Assembly: GCF_021742065.1 (NCBI RefSeq)
Contig: NZ_JAKKIE010000031.1
Location: 1 to 49,442, forward strand
Direction: 5' to 3'
Length of the DNA stretch: 49,442 nucleotides
Source: Rhizorhapis sp. SPR117
Lineage (GTDB): Bacteria; Pseudomonadota; Alphaproteobacteria; Sphingomonadales; Sphingomonadaceae
Positions 1 through 7,999 of this stretch are shown piece after piece. Both the position numbers and the translations under genes were made by a program. The number at the start of each line of letters is the position of its first letter. Position 1 is the first letter of the stretch. A model generated the notes under the pieces. That model worked only from the letters and a program-made list of their open reading frames with translations, ran no database searches and was not told the DNA's origin.

Positions 1-68
1 GACCGGTACACTTTTACTCCGAAATGAACGGACCCCAAAAGACCCGTCAGTGGTACATTTTTACTCCG
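1..68. mobile_element. Probable end of an IS21-family insertion sequence (partial)
   Basis: Two near-identical 17-nt direct repeats, both reading ggtaca(c/t)ttttactccg, lie at 5-21 and 52-68. Repeated copies of a terminal motif of this kind are a known feature of IS21-family ends. The second copy lies exactly where the CzcC-like reading frame loses its family sequence and runs to a stop, so the element probably sits inside that gene. The transposase genes would lie left of the window and are not seen, so the family assignment is inference. Confidence 0.5.
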
Positions 69-868
69 CCGTTTATAAGTCGCTGGTTTGCCGCCTCGCG
101 CTCGGCAAGGGCCGTTCGGTAGATCGTCGACCGGCCCGGATCGACCGGCCCGACTGCCGGAGGCGTATCGAACAGCGCCAGCACCGAGCCGGAAAGGCCG
201 GTATAGGGCTGAGCCATGCCGGCGAGCGCCGACAGACGGGCGAGAGCCGCCGTGTAGTTGGCCCTGGCAAGGTCCAGATCGGCGCGCAGCGCTTGCAATG
301 CCGTTTCCGCCTGGAGGCTGCGCAGCCGCGCTTCCTTGCCGGCCCCGACTTGAGCGTTGGCGACTCTCAGGTCGGCCTCGGCTTCCTCCACCTCGTCCTC
401 GGCGAGGTCGATCCGACGCTGAGCGATCTCTGCGGCTGCATAGCCGGTCGCAAGGTCAAAGGAATAGGCGACTCGCGCATCGAGTCCTCGCGCCCGTGCC
501 GCACCTACGCCCGCCTGACCGGCGGCGATGCGCGCGGAGCGCTTGCCACCCAGCTCGAAAGGCTGGTTGATCTGAAGCGTCGTCTCTGCTGCGTCGAAGC
601 TGTTATAGGGCGCGCCGCCGCCGATATTCTCGGCCAGCACGCTCACGCTCGGGTTAGGCCGTGCGCGAGCCTGTTCGGCAAGCCCCTCCGCCCGCGCGAC
701 ATCGGCGGCGATGGCCGCTGCGCGCGGAGCATCCTCGCTTTGTTTGAGCAGTACGGCGAACGGCGGCGCCTCCTGGGCATAGGCCGTCCCCCCCAATACC
801 GTGCCCCATAGCACAGCCGTCATGCCGACCATCGCGCAACGCGGCAGCCGGCGCTTTACGCCATTCAT
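47..868 (-). pseudogene. CzcC/CnrC-like outer-membrane efflux protein, C-terminus lost
   Basis: This is the outer-membrane channel of an RND heavy-metal efflux system (TolC superfamily). Residues 1-31 form a signal peptide ending TAYA before QEAPP. The rest is one helical-hairpin repeat with PNPSVSVLAENIGG and FELGGKRSARI motifs typical of CzcC/CnrC. Family members are about 400-420 residues, while this frame stops at 273; the last seven residues (GGVKMYH) come from the inserted IS end. An AGGGAAA ribosome site precedes the ATG. It follows the His-rich gene by 54 bp in the same operon. The missing third and the absent CnrB/CnrA partners mean it is probably non-functional here. Confidence 0.8.
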
Positions 869-922
869 AATTTTTCCCTTCGAGCTGACAGATTGCCGCA
901 GCGGCGATGCCGCGTCGGACGG

Positions 923-1339
923 TCAGGCCCTTGGGGGACGAAGGATCGATATGGGCGGGAGGGAATGGACCGCGGTTGGACCCGCCATCGCCCATTCGAC
1001 CGCGAGAGCGGGCGCGGTTGCGGCGACCGCCGGCTCGGCCGGAATGGCAATCCCCTGCAACACGACATGCGCCGCTAGGTGCAGCGGGTCAGCAGGCTGT
1101 GGCTGGTCGACGGGATGATGATCGCCAAGCTCGATCACATGCTCGGCACCCGTGATGTCATGAACATGGGGCTTGGAGTCATGCCAGTTCGCAAGAACGA
1201 CCATCCCGACCAACGCAAGCATCATCAGGAGCAACGCCATAGAGCGGCCCCGAATAAGCTGAGTGCGGACAGGTGTCGCGATCACAGCTCCTTGGTAACG
1301 CGAGGACGGTATCTTTCGCAATGCGTGAGTGCGGCTCAT
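923..1339 (-). CDS. His-rich membrane-anchored protein of metal-resistance operon
   Basis: A 138-residue protein of no recognised family. It has a basic N-terminus, one hydrophobic segment (about residues 33-46, MALLLMMLALVGMVVLA), then a His-rich stretch with HDSKPHVHD and GDHHP, a second HLAAHVVL motif, and an Ala/Pro tail. The topology suggests a single membrane anchor with a periplasmic metal-binding segment. The ATG at 1339 overlaps the TGA of the upstream MFS gene (ATGA), which fixes the start and implies translational coupling. An alternative TTG at 1351 is less likely. Its place between an NreB-like exporter and a CzcC-like channel suggests a role in nickel/cobalt binding or sensing; this is inference. 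Confidence 0.65.
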   Translation of the reverse strand: MSRTHALRKIPSSRYQGAVIATPVRTQLIRGRSMALLLMMLALVGMVVLANWHDSKPHVHDITGAEHVIELGDHHPVDQPQPADPLHLAAHVVLQGIAIPAEPAVAATAPALAVEWAMAGPTAVHSLPPISILRPPRA

Positions 1340-2673
1340 GTTGTCGGCCAACGCGGATGGAGGTCGTCGATCACGAAGGCATGCTTGGCCTCTCCATAGG
1401 CGTGAGCGTCGCGCAGATGGGGGTGATCGGCCGGAAGGTCGCCATGCTGGTGCGATACCGAGTCCGGGTCATGGGCCGGCCACAGCAGTAGCGCCGTGAT
1501 TGCGCCTACCGCCGCCAGCGCGGCCATGCCGCCGAACGCGGCGGTCATGCTCACTTGTGCGCCGAGCTGACCGACCAGCGGATAGGCGATCAGCCAGCAG
1601 ACATGGCTGAGCGCGAACTGCGCGGCGAACAGTGCGGGCCGATCCTCGGAACCGGCGGAACGCCGCAGCAGCCGGCCGCCCGGCGTGATGCTCATCGAAT
1701 AGGCAATGCCGAGCAGCAACCAGCCGCCGAGCAGGATGTGCCAATAAGCCTGTCCCGGCGGGATCATCGCGCTGATCGCCGCCAGCAAGACCAGGCCGAT
1801 CGCCAGCAGGAATGAGGCGCCGATCATGATCGGGCGGTCGGCCACGCGATCGAGGATGCGCGGCAGCGCGAACGCCGCGCACATCGAGCCGCCGCCGAAC
1901 GCGGCCAGCGTCAGCGCGACATCACGCTGGCCGAGTCCCAGCCCACGAACGATCACCACGGTATTGACGATCACCATCGCGCTCGCCGCCGCAGCCGCTA
2001 GCGTCACGGCGAGCAGACCGCGCATACGCGGCGTCTTGAGATAGATGCGGATGCCGCGCGTCGTCTTATCGTAGATGCCGGTATTGCGGGTCGCCGCCGC
2101 CGCAGCTTTGGGCAAGCCCGAGGTCACGACCAGCGCGGCCGAGGCGAGGAAGCCGATCGTCGTGCCCGAAAACAGCCAATGGAAGTTGATGACGGTCAGC
2201 AGCGCCGCCGCAAGAATCGGGCTGGTCAGGCTCTCCATGTCATAGGCGAGCCGGGACAGCGACAATGCGCGGTTATAGTCGGCTTCCTCCGGCAGCACGT
2301 CGGGAATGGTAGCCTGAAAGGTCGGCGTGAACCCCGCCGAGGCCGATTGCAGTACGAAAATCAGCACATAGACCTGCCAGACCTCGGTGACGAACGGCAG
2401 GCAGATGGCGACGGCGGCGCGGATCAGGTCGAGCGAGACGAGCAGCGCCTTGCGGGGCACCCTGTCGGCGAAGGCGCCAGCGACCGGCGCGACGCCGATA
2501 TAGGCGATCATCTTGATCGCCAGCGCCGTCCCCAGCACCGCGCCCGCGTTGCCACCGGCAATATCATAGGCGAGCAGCCCGAGCGCAACCGTCGCCAAGC
2601 CTGTTCCGATTAGCGCGATGACCTGCGCGAATAACAGGTGGCGATAGGTGCGGTTGGCTAGAACGCGGAGCAT
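1336..2673 (-). CDS. NreB-like MFS heavy-metal (nickel) exporter with His-rich tail
   Basis: A 445-residue major facilitator protein with about twelve hydrophobic segments. The N-terminal half carries the usual loop after helix 2 (AGAFADRVPRKALLVSLDL). The last 45 residues form a hydrophilic tail rich in His (SHQHGDLPADHPHLRDAHAYGEAKH is its core, about eight His). NreB-type nickel exporters are MFS proteins with such a His-rich C-terminus. The start chosen (MLRVLANRT) lies just inside the operator region; a longer frame upstream would run through the operators. Expression is probably repressed by the divergent InrS/CsoR-type regulator. Confidence 0.75.
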   Translation of the reverse strand: MLRVLANRTYRHLLFAQVIALIGTGLATVALGLLAYDIAGGNAGAVLGTALAIKMIAYIGVAPVAGAFADRVPRKALLVSLDLIRAAVAICLPFVTEVWQVYVLIFVLQSASAGFTPTFQATIPDVLPEEADYNRALSLSRLAYDMESLTSPILAAALLTVINFHWLFSGTTIGFLASAALVVTSGLPKAAAAATRNTGIYDKTTRGIRIYLKTPRMRGLLAVTLAAAAASAMVIVNTVVIVRGLGLGQRDVALTLAAFGGGSMCAAFALPRILDRVADRPIMIGASFLLAIGLVLLAAISAMIPPGQAYWHILLGGWLLLGIAYSMSITPGGRLLRRSAGSEDRPALFAAQFALSHVCWLIAYPLVGQLGAQVSMTAAFGGMAALAAVGAITALLLWPAHDPDSVSHQHGDLPADHPHLRDAHAYGEAKHAFVIDDLHPRWPTT

Positions 2674-2681
2674 GGCGGTTC

Positions 2682-2733
2682 CATATCCCCCTGGGGGGAT
2701 AGTTGCAATATCCTCCCAGGGGGATATATCAAT
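2682..2733. promoter_or_regulatory. Two G-tract palindromic operators for the CsoR/RcnR-type repressor
   Basis: Two similar palindromes lie between the divergent exporter and regulator genes: atatccccctggggggat at about 2683-2700 and tatcctcccagggggatata at about 2710-2729. CsoR/RcnR/InrS-family repressors bind inverted repeats of C/G tracts flanked by A/T, so these are very likely the operators controlling both genes. The first lies only 10 bp from the exporter start codon. Confidence 0.75.
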
Positions 2734-2771
2734 CAACTCGACAAGCACTTCTCACGGTGGAAGATAGGCCG

Positions 2772-3041
2772 ATGAGCAACCACAAGCACGCCAGCCATCC
2801 GGCGATCATCAAGCGGCTCAATCGCGCCGCCGGCCATCTGCGCAGCATCGTCACCATGATCGAGGAAGAACGGACCTGCGTCGATGTCGTGCAGCAGCTC
2901 GACGCCGTGGAAAAGGCCGTGGCAAGCGCGAAGCGCGCGCTCATCAACGATCATATCGATCATTGTCTTAGCCACGCCGCCGACGAGGGCGGCGCGGCCA
3001 GGGCTATCGAGGATTTCAAGGCGATCTCGCGCTACCTGTAG
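2772..3041 (+). CDS. DUF156 metal-sensing repressor, InrS/CsoR-type ligand set
   Basis: A 90-residue all-helical DNA-binding repressor of the CsoR/RcnR/FrmR family (DUF156), with the family signature KRLNRAAGHLRSI and D-V-V-Q-Q-L-D-A-V. Candidate metal ligands are Cys36, His61 and Cys65 (TCVDVV and HIDHC), plus N-terminal His4/His6/His9. A His-Cys-His-Cys set resembles the cyanobacterial nickel sensor InrS, whereas CsoR lacks the N-terminal His and RcnR has His in place of the last Cys. The chosen ATG has GGTGGAAG upstream. It is divergent from the exporter across the paired G-tract operators and most likely releases them on binding Ni(II) or Co(II). Confidence 0.85.
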   Translation: MSNHKHASHPAIIKRLNRAAGHLRSIVTMIEEERTCVDVVQQLDAVEKAVASAKRALINDHIDHCLSHAADEGGAARAIEDFKAISRYL

Positions 3042-3052
3042 GCGCTGATGTC

Positions 3053-3590
3053 TTAGTGCCGGTCGCGCGGAAAGTTCAGTTTGAGCACCCAGACCGCAGC
3101 GGAACGGCCGCGTGCCGGCACGGCCACGAACAATCGGTCCAGCTCAGGCACATAGAGTCCGGTGCGCGCGCCGCCGGCGGGCTGGACGCGCTCACTCTCG
3201 CCATCGGCCGCGATCACATCGACATGGCCGGCGCCGCAGACCAGCAGGATATGGCTGGCTACGAAGAACAGATCGTCGGCATCGCCGCAAGCAGACCGAA
3301 CCAAAACCGTGCTGCCGCTTGCCGTGTCTATCGTCGCCAGCGCGGCCGGCGGACGGTAGGCGATCGTGAGCGATTTCCCCGAAGGATCGACCGCCAGCGG
3401 AAAATTGAGCCGATGCAGCCCGGTCGGCCAGCGGGCGAGCTGTCGTCCTTGGTCGATGTCGGCTGCGATAACCGAGCCGTCATCGGGCACGTTGATATAG
3501 GCGCGCGCTCCGAACAGGCTGAACCCCTCGGGATGGCCGGACAGCGCCAACCGGAACCAGGCTCGGACGACGCGCTGCCGCCCAAGCGAG
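3053..3590 (-). pseudogene. C-terminal fragment of a YncE-like beta-propeller protein
   Basis: About 175 residues of open frame read like the last blades of a YVTN/YncE beta-propeller: GHPEGFSLFGARAYINVPDD is the typical blade-to-blade motif, followed by repeats with LAVDPSGKSL and LYVPELDRLFVAVPARG. There is no credible start codon; the frame continues upstream to about 3590, where it meets an acyltransferase fragment in another frame. It therefore lacks its N-terminal half and any signal peptide. It converges on the regulator gene with a 12-bp gap. Probably a relic of a deletion. Confidence 0.6.
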
Positions 3591-4133
3591 CATCGGCAGA
3601 ACCAGATAGACGTGCATCTCAGTGCTGATCGACCAGGAGGGCACGTTCCAGCTTACTGCCGCGCGATAATTCCAGACCTGAAGCAACATTGCCTGGAGAG
3701 CTAGATAACCAGAGTTCGGCGTGTCGAGAAACGACCAGAAGCGTGCGCCGCCCAGTCCTTCCTGCGTCGGTCGTAACAGCATGACGAAGGCGACGAGGAG
3801 CGCCAGCGCAGCCAGATGCATCGGCACGATGCGCGCGAACCGCGCACGAAGGAAGGTCCAAGCCTCCGTGAAGCGCCCCCTGCCGAGCCGGTCGAGATAC
3901 GACATCGACAGCACGTAACCGCTGAGCAGGAAGAAGAAGTCGACCCAGAGATAACCGCGCTCGATCAACGGTGTTGCAGGCCCGAGCGGCAGGCGGTGGA
4001 GCAGATCGAGCTGGAGGTGATAGGCGAAAACGGCGAGCGCCGCGATGCCGCGCAGGGCATTGTGTGTGGCGAGGAACCGCCGCTCATCGCGCGGACCCGA
4101 ACCAGCCCCGGTCAAGCGACCAGCCGCCGGCAC
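3591..4133 (-). pseudogene. N-terminal fragment of an acyltransferase-3 family membrane protein
   Basis: The frame begins with the hallmark of acyltransferase family 3 (OafA/NodX type): NALRGIAALAVFAYH, giving the conserved Arg-x10-His pair. Hydrophobic segments and the YLWVDFFFLLSGYVLSM and NVPSWSISTEMHVYLVLP motifs follow. These enzymes have about 350-400 residues and ten membrane segments; here the sequence breaks off after about 180 residues and is joined out of frame to the propeller fragment. The frame technically continues to 3480 as unrelated sequence. The GTG at 4133 overlaps the DoxX gene by 50 bp, so the start is uncertain. Confidence 0.6.
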
Positions 4134-4563
4134 CGACGATCAGCAGGTAGATGCAGCCGAGCAACATGCAAAGGTCGGCGCGCGCCTCGTGCTGCGCGCT
4201 CCAGAAGCCCAGCCGTTTGATGTCCGAAAGCTGGAACGGCCCGACATCATGGCCGAGCAGGATCGGCAGCTTGGTGGAAATGAGCGCCACGATCATCGTG
4301 ACGATAAGCGGGATGGCGGCGAGCCGGGTGAACAGCCCGAGGATGATGAGCGCGCCACAGACGAGTTCGACGCAGCCGACGAACGGCCCCAGCACGTCCG
4401 GCCAGGGAATGCCGATCCGCGCGAAGCGTCCTGCGCCGAGAATTGCAGGGAAGGCGAGCTTCTGAATGCCTTCGGGAAAGAAAACCACCAGCCCGACGAT
4501 CAGACGAACGAGGATGCGCCAGCGTTCGTTATCGGTCGCCATTATCCTTCGCCACATCGTCAT
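4084..4563 (-). CDS. DoxX family membrane protein
   Basis: A 159-residue integral membrane protein of the DoxX/DoxD family with four predicted membrane segments. Family features include FPEGIQKLAFP, IGIPWPDVLGPFVGCVELVCG and GLFTRLAAIPL, and the C-terminal hydrophobic LCMLLGCIYLLIVGAGGWSLD. DoxX proteins are linked to thiol and oxidative stress in other bacteria; the reaction here is unknown. The ATG at 4563 overlaps the stop of the small membrane gene (ATGA), fixing the start and placing it third in the hemerythrin operon. Confidence 0.8.
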   Translation of the reverse strand: MTMWRRIMATDNERWRILVRLIVGLVVFFPEGIQKLAFPAILGAGRFARIGIPWPDVLGPFVGCVELVCGALIILGLFTRLAAIPLIVTMIVALISTKLPILLGHDVGPFQLSDIKRLGFWSAQHEARADLCMLLGCIYLLIVGAGGWSLDRGWFGSAR

Positions 4564-4766
4564 TCCCCTCTTACGCCTTGGTGGCGCAGCACCACGATGA
4601 CCTGGCCCAGCACCTCACCGCCAACCAGCCCGGCAACGAGCCCGAGATCGGCGAGCAGGGGTTCCTCGGTTGTGAGGAACAGCCATGCCGCGACGGTGAC
4701 TCCCGCAATACCGGCGCCGAAGCGAATCCAGTCGTCGGTGCCGGGCGGCCAACGAAAGTCGCTCAT
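4560..4766 (-). CDS. Small two-segment membrane protein
   Basis: A 68-residue protein with no recognised family. It has two hydrophobic stretches (about residues 15-32, IRFGAGIAGVTVAAWLFL, and 38-59, LADLGLVAGLVGGEVLGQVI) joined by an acidic turn, with a basic C-terminus. It overlaps the hemerythrin gene upstream and DoxX downstream by ATGA at both ends, so all three are translationally coupled. The tight coupling suggests it works with DoxX in the membrane; this is inference. Confidence 0.7.
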   Translation of the reverse strand: MSDFRWPPGTDDWIRFGAGIAGVTVAAWLFLTTEEPLLADLGLVAGLVGGEVLGQVIVVLRHQGVRGE

Positions 4767-5542
4767 CCGCCGGGCGGCGGAGGCGCCGTGAAGTCGGCGA
4801 GGTTTTGAAGCCCCAGCGCCTGTTCGATGTCCGCAACCTTGTCGAGCGCGATGTCGAACCCGTCGCCGCCGAATTCCTTATGCTCGATATCCTCGAACTG
4901 CTCGCCTAACTCGGCGTAGGCCTTTGGCCCGACTGCCGCCTTGAAGGCAGGGAAGACCACCGTGTCCTCTCGCGCGGCATGCGTCTCGTACATGCGGGTG
5001 AAGGCGCGCATCGTCCTCGCCAGCGCTTCGCCGTCGCCGGTCGCGATGCTGCCGCCCCTGGTCCGGTCGAGGATATAGTTGGTGATGGCGCGGCCACGCT
5101 CGTGCTGGGCAAGCAGCGTGTCGACCAGATCGGCGCCCTTGCCGCCGGCCTTCTTCACCAGCGGAAAGATATGCTGCTCCTCAAGCAGTTGTTCGTGATA
5201 GCGTTCGCCGAAATTGCGGAAGAGCGTGGCGGCGTTCGCAATCGCGCTGGCATCGACAGCGGCGGGATTGGTGACTAGTTTCGGCGCGATTTCGCTGTAA
5301 ACGATCAGGATGCGGCGCAGCACGCCATGCTCGCGCATCAGGTCCTCATTGGCGGTGACCTCGCCTTCGCCCTCTTCACCTTTCTCGCCATTATCTTTGT
5401 CGTCATCAGCAGCACGCGAACAGCCAGGCAGGATCAGTACCGATGCGGCGAGCCCCGCACCGGCGACCAGACTGAGCGCGCGGCGGCGGTTATGGTCGGC
5501 TTCGATAGGCTGCGGCTGGATTTTCTGCTCCGTCATCGGCAT
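4763..5542 (-). CDS. Exported hemerythrin-domain (possible lipo)protein
   Basis: A 259-residue protein with a twin-arginine-like leader (NRRRALSLVAGAG) followed by a lipobox-like ILPGC at about residues 37-41. It then has a very acidic linker (DDDKDNGEKGEEGEGE) and a hemerythrin-like four-helix bundle (residues 65-235). Putative iron ligands are in MREHGVL, RYHEQLLEEQHIFP, LLAQHERG, YETHAAREDTVVFP and the late IEHKEF. Such domains bind a di-iron site for O2 or NO. The lead of the DoxX operon, it is transcribed away from the 24-bp inverted repeat. An alternative start (MTEQ) is six bases in. Confidence 0.8.
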   Translation of the reverse strand: MPMTEQKIQPQPIEADHNRRRALSLVAGAGLAASVLILPGCSRAADDDKDNGEKGEEGEGEVTANEDLMREHGVLRRILIVYSEIAPKLVTNPAAVDASAIANAATLFRNFGERYHEQLLEEQHIFPLVKKAGGKGADLVDTLLAQHERGRAITNYILDRTRGGSIATGDGEALARTMRAFTRMYETHAAREDTVVFPAFKAAVGPKAYAELGEQFEDIEHKEFGGDGFDIALDKVADIEQALGLQNLADFTAPPPPGG

Positions 5543-5602
5543 TCTTTCCTATCTTGAGGGCGCCAATTAGGTGAGATGGCGCGTAGTTGAAGGAACAGGT
5601 TG

Positions 5603-5655
5603 CATTCTCATCGGTTCCCGATATCGAATCACGATATCGGGAACCGATGAGAATG
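5603..5655. promoter_or_regulatory. Perfect 24-bp inverted repeat, probable operator
   Basis: Left arm 5603-5626 and right arm 5632-5655 are perfect reverse complements of 24 bases (key core tcggttcccgatatcg), separated by five bases. It lies between the divergent hemerythrin operon and padR, 20 bp before the padR start. The position suggests an autoregulatory PadR operator controlling both directions. The arms are longer than a normal PadR site, so it may be a double site; a transcribed hairpin is an alternative. Confidence 0.6.
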
Positions 5656-5674
5656 TCGATGCATCTGGAGTGGC

Positions 5675-6013
5675 ATGGACCATCGCGAACTTCTTTCCGG
5701 CTTCATCCGGCTCCACATCCTGCTCCATGCGGCGGACGAGCCGATCTATGGCGCCTGGATAATCGAGGAACTGGCGCATCACGGCTACAAGCTGAGCGCC
5801 GGGACGCTCTATCCGATGCTGCACGCGATGGAGAAGAAGGGCTATCTGACCAGCCACGAAATACGCGACGGCCGCACTGCTCGGCGCTATTACCGCGCAA
5901 CCGAGCTGGGGCGCGAAGGGCTGGCAATCGCCCACAAACAGGCGCGGGAGCTGTTCGGCGAACTGGTCGAAGGACGCGGCCGTGAGCGCCGGCCGGGCCA
6001 AGAGAACGGCTGA
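5675..6013 (+). CDS. PadR family transcriptional regulator
   Basis: A 112-residue winged-helix regulator of the PadR family. Its signature is LHILLHAADEPIYGAWIIEE followed by SAGTLYPMLHAMEKKGYL and the wing RTARRYYRATELGREGL. The C-terminus is a short helix for dimerisation and a basic tail. A CTGGAG ribosome site precedes the ATG. It is the first gene of an apparent padR-tauE-chrA operon (37 and 3 bp gaps). PadR-type regulators upstream of chrA are known, so it probably controls chromate transport and, across the inverted repeat, perhaps the hemerythrin operon. Confidence 0.85.
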   Translation: MDHRELLSGFIRLHILLHAADEPIYGAWIIEELAHHGYKLSAGTLYPMLHAMEKKGYLTSHEIRDGRTARRYYRATELGREGLAIAHKQARELFGELVEGRGRERRPGQENG

Positions 6014-6049
6014 TCCGGCAACCCGAACCTTCGGCGGAAATGCGCCGTG

Positions 6050-6784
6050 ATGGCCTATCTCCTGCTCGCCGTGTCCGGCTTCGTCGCGTGGATCGTCTCG
6101 ACCATCGGCGGCGGCGGCGGCGCGATGCTGCTCGTACCGCTGATCGGCTTCATTGCTGGCGCGCGGGCGGTAGCGCCCGTGGCCGCGATCGCGACGTTGA
6201 TCGCTGGCAGCGGCCGGATAATCGTGTTCCGCAAGGGGATCGAATGGGGCGTCGTCGCCTGGGCGCTCCCCGGCGCCTTGATCGGAGCAGTGCTTGGCGC
6301 TGCCGTCTTTACCCATACCTCGGTGGAATGGCTTCAAATCGTCGTCGGCCTGTTTCTGGTATCGACGGTCTTTCAATACCGCTTCGGCGCCAAGCGGCGC
6401 ACGTTCACGGTCTCGCGCTGGTGGTTTTTCCCCACGCAGCTCTTAGTCGGATTTCTGTCGGGCCTCATCGGCGCGATGGGGCCGGTGGTCAATACGCTCT
6501 ATCTCAACGCTGGCATCACGAAGGAGCGGATGGTCGGCACCAAGACAGCGGTATCGCTTCCCATGCACCTCGCCAAGATCGGCACCTACACCGCGTTGGG
6601 TGCGCTGACAGGGAAACTGCTGCTGTTCGGGATCGCGGCGGGTGCGGGTGCGCTCGCGTCCAACTGGCTCGCCAAGCGCATACTCGCACGAATGAGCGAA
6701 CGCAATTTTCGCGGCTTTATCGTCGGGTTCATGGCGGTTTCCGGACTCGTCATGATCTGGCAACAGCGCGATCTGATCTGGTAG
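6050..6784 (+). CDS. TauE/SafE family permease
   Basis: A 244-residue membrane protein of the TauE/SafE (DUF81) family, exporters of sulfite, sulfoacetate and related anions. There are about seven membrane segments. The family repeats are visible as STIGGGGGAMLLVPLIGF near the N-terminus and GFLSGLIGAMGPVVNTLYL in the second half. The ATG at 6050 is preceded by GGCGGAAA; a GTG one codon earlier is possible. It sits between padR and chrA with a 3-bp gap to chrA, suggesting a job in oxyanion or sulfur-anion traffic linked to chromate (a sulfate analogue). Confidence 0.8.
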   Translation: MAYLLLAVSGFVAWIVSTIGGGGGAMLLVPLIGFIAGARAVAPVAAIATLIAGSGRIIVFRKGIEWGVVAWALPGALIGAVLGAAVFTHTSVEWLQIVVGLFLVSTVFQYRFGAKRRTFTVSRWWFFPTQLLVGFLSGLIGAMGPVVNTLYLNAGITKERMVGTKTAVSLPMHLAKIGTYTALGALTGKLLLFGIAAGAGALASNWLAKRILARMSERNFRGFIVGFMAVSGLVMIWQQRDLIW

Positions 6785-6787
6785 CGC

Positions 6788-7999
6788 ATGGCTTCGGAAG
6801 CTCGGATATCCAGCAAAGTGCACGACGGCACCGCGCGCGACGTGTTCGGCGCCTTTCTGAAGCTCGGCTGCATCTCGTTCGGCGGGCCGATCGCGCATCT
6901 CGGTTATTTTCGGCGCGAACTGGTCGAGCGGCGGCGCTGGCTCGACGATCAAGCGTATGGCGAACTCGTGGGTCTGTGCCAGTTTCTGCCCGGCCCGGCA
7001 TCGAGCCAGGTCGGCTTCGCGCTCGGGCTGATGCGCGCCGGCCCTCTCGGTGGTTTCGCGGCTTGGGCCGGATTCACGCTGCCGTCGGCGCTCATGATGT
7101 TCGGCTTTGCGCTGGTTGCAACCGAGTTGTCGGGTGCCGTCGCCGAGGCTGCGATTCACGGGCTCAAGATCGCAGCGGTGGCGGTGGTTGCGCAGGCGCT
7201 GGTCGGCATGGCGCGGTCGCTTACGCCCGATCCGCGGCGAATGGCGATGGCGGCGGGCGCCGCAGCGGCGATGCTGGTGATCGCTGTTCCGGCAGCGCAG
7301 ATCGCCTTGATCGTGTTGGGAGCGCTGATCGGCATTGTCGTCTGCCCAAGCGGTGAAGCGAGGCCGCAGGAATCCCTAGGCTGGACGCCGAGCCGGCGCG
7401 CCGGGATCATCTGTCTGACACTGTTCGCGGCGTTGCTGGTGCTGCTGCCGCTGGCGGCGACCGAAGGCTCCTCGCTCGCGCTCGCCGATATCTTATACCG
7501 AGCCGGCGCGCTCGTGTTTGGCGGCGGCCATGTGGTGCTCCCGCTGCTGCGCGCGGGGCTGGTGCCCGGCTGGATGAATGACGGTGGATTTCTTGCAGGC
7601 TATGGCGCTGCGCAGGCAGTGCCGGGGCCGCTCTTCGCGCTATCGGCCTATCTCGGAGCGATTGGGATGCCGAAGGCGGCGCCCTTGGGGGCCGTGATCG
7701 CGCTCACCATGATATTCCTGCCGGGATTGCTGCTGATCGCGGGGATGCTTCCTTTCCGCGCCGTACTTGGCCGAAGCAGCCGGGCACGCGCGGCGATTGC
7801 AGGCGTTAACGCGACCGTGGTCGGCATTCTCGCAGCGGCGCTCTACGATCCATTATGGACGAGCGGCATCGACTCGCTAGCGGATGCCTTGATTGCGCTG
7901 GCCGGTTTCGCGCTGTTCGTCGGGCTGAGGGTTCCGCCGCTCGCCATCGTATTTGGATCGGTCGGCGCTGCCGTCGCGGTCGCGATGTGGCAAGCGTAG
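6788..7999 (+). CDS. chrA: ChrA chromate transporter, two-domain type
   Basis: A 403-residue chromate efflux protein of the CHR superfamily in the long form, made of two homologous halves. The first half has LGCISFGGPIAHLGYF and CQFLPGPASSQVGFALG; the second has ALVFGGGHVVLPLL and AAQAVPGPLFALSAYLG. These are the paired FGG and PGP motifs of the family. A basic hydrophilic linker (about residues 197-218) separates the halves. It is the last gene of the padR operon. The usual companion ChrB is absent. Confidence 0.92.
   Translation: MASEARISSKVHDGTARDVFGAFLKLGCISFGGPIAHLGYFRRELVERRRWLDDQAYGELVGLCQFLPGPASSQVGFALGLMRAGPLGGFAAWAGFTLPSALMMFGFALVATELSGAVAEAAIHGLKIAAVAVVAQALVGMARSLTPDPRRMAMAAGAAAAMLVIAVPAAQIALIVLGALIGIVVCPSGEARPQESLGWTPSRRAGIICLTLFAALLVLLPLAATEGSSLALADILYRAGALVFGGGHVVLPLLRAGLVPGWMNDGGFLAGYGAAQAVPGPLFALSAYLGAIGMPKAAPLGAVIALTMIFLPGLLLIAGMLPFRAVLGRSSRARAAIAGVNATVVGILAAALYDPLWTSGIDSLADALIALAGFALFVGLRVPPLAIVFGSVGAAVAVAMWQA

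Noticed and set aside
2673..2748. Longer start for the MFS exporter at 2748
   Set aside because: It would translate the operator palindromes and adds a hydrophilic stretch unlike the family; the ATG at 2673 begins at the first conserved residues.
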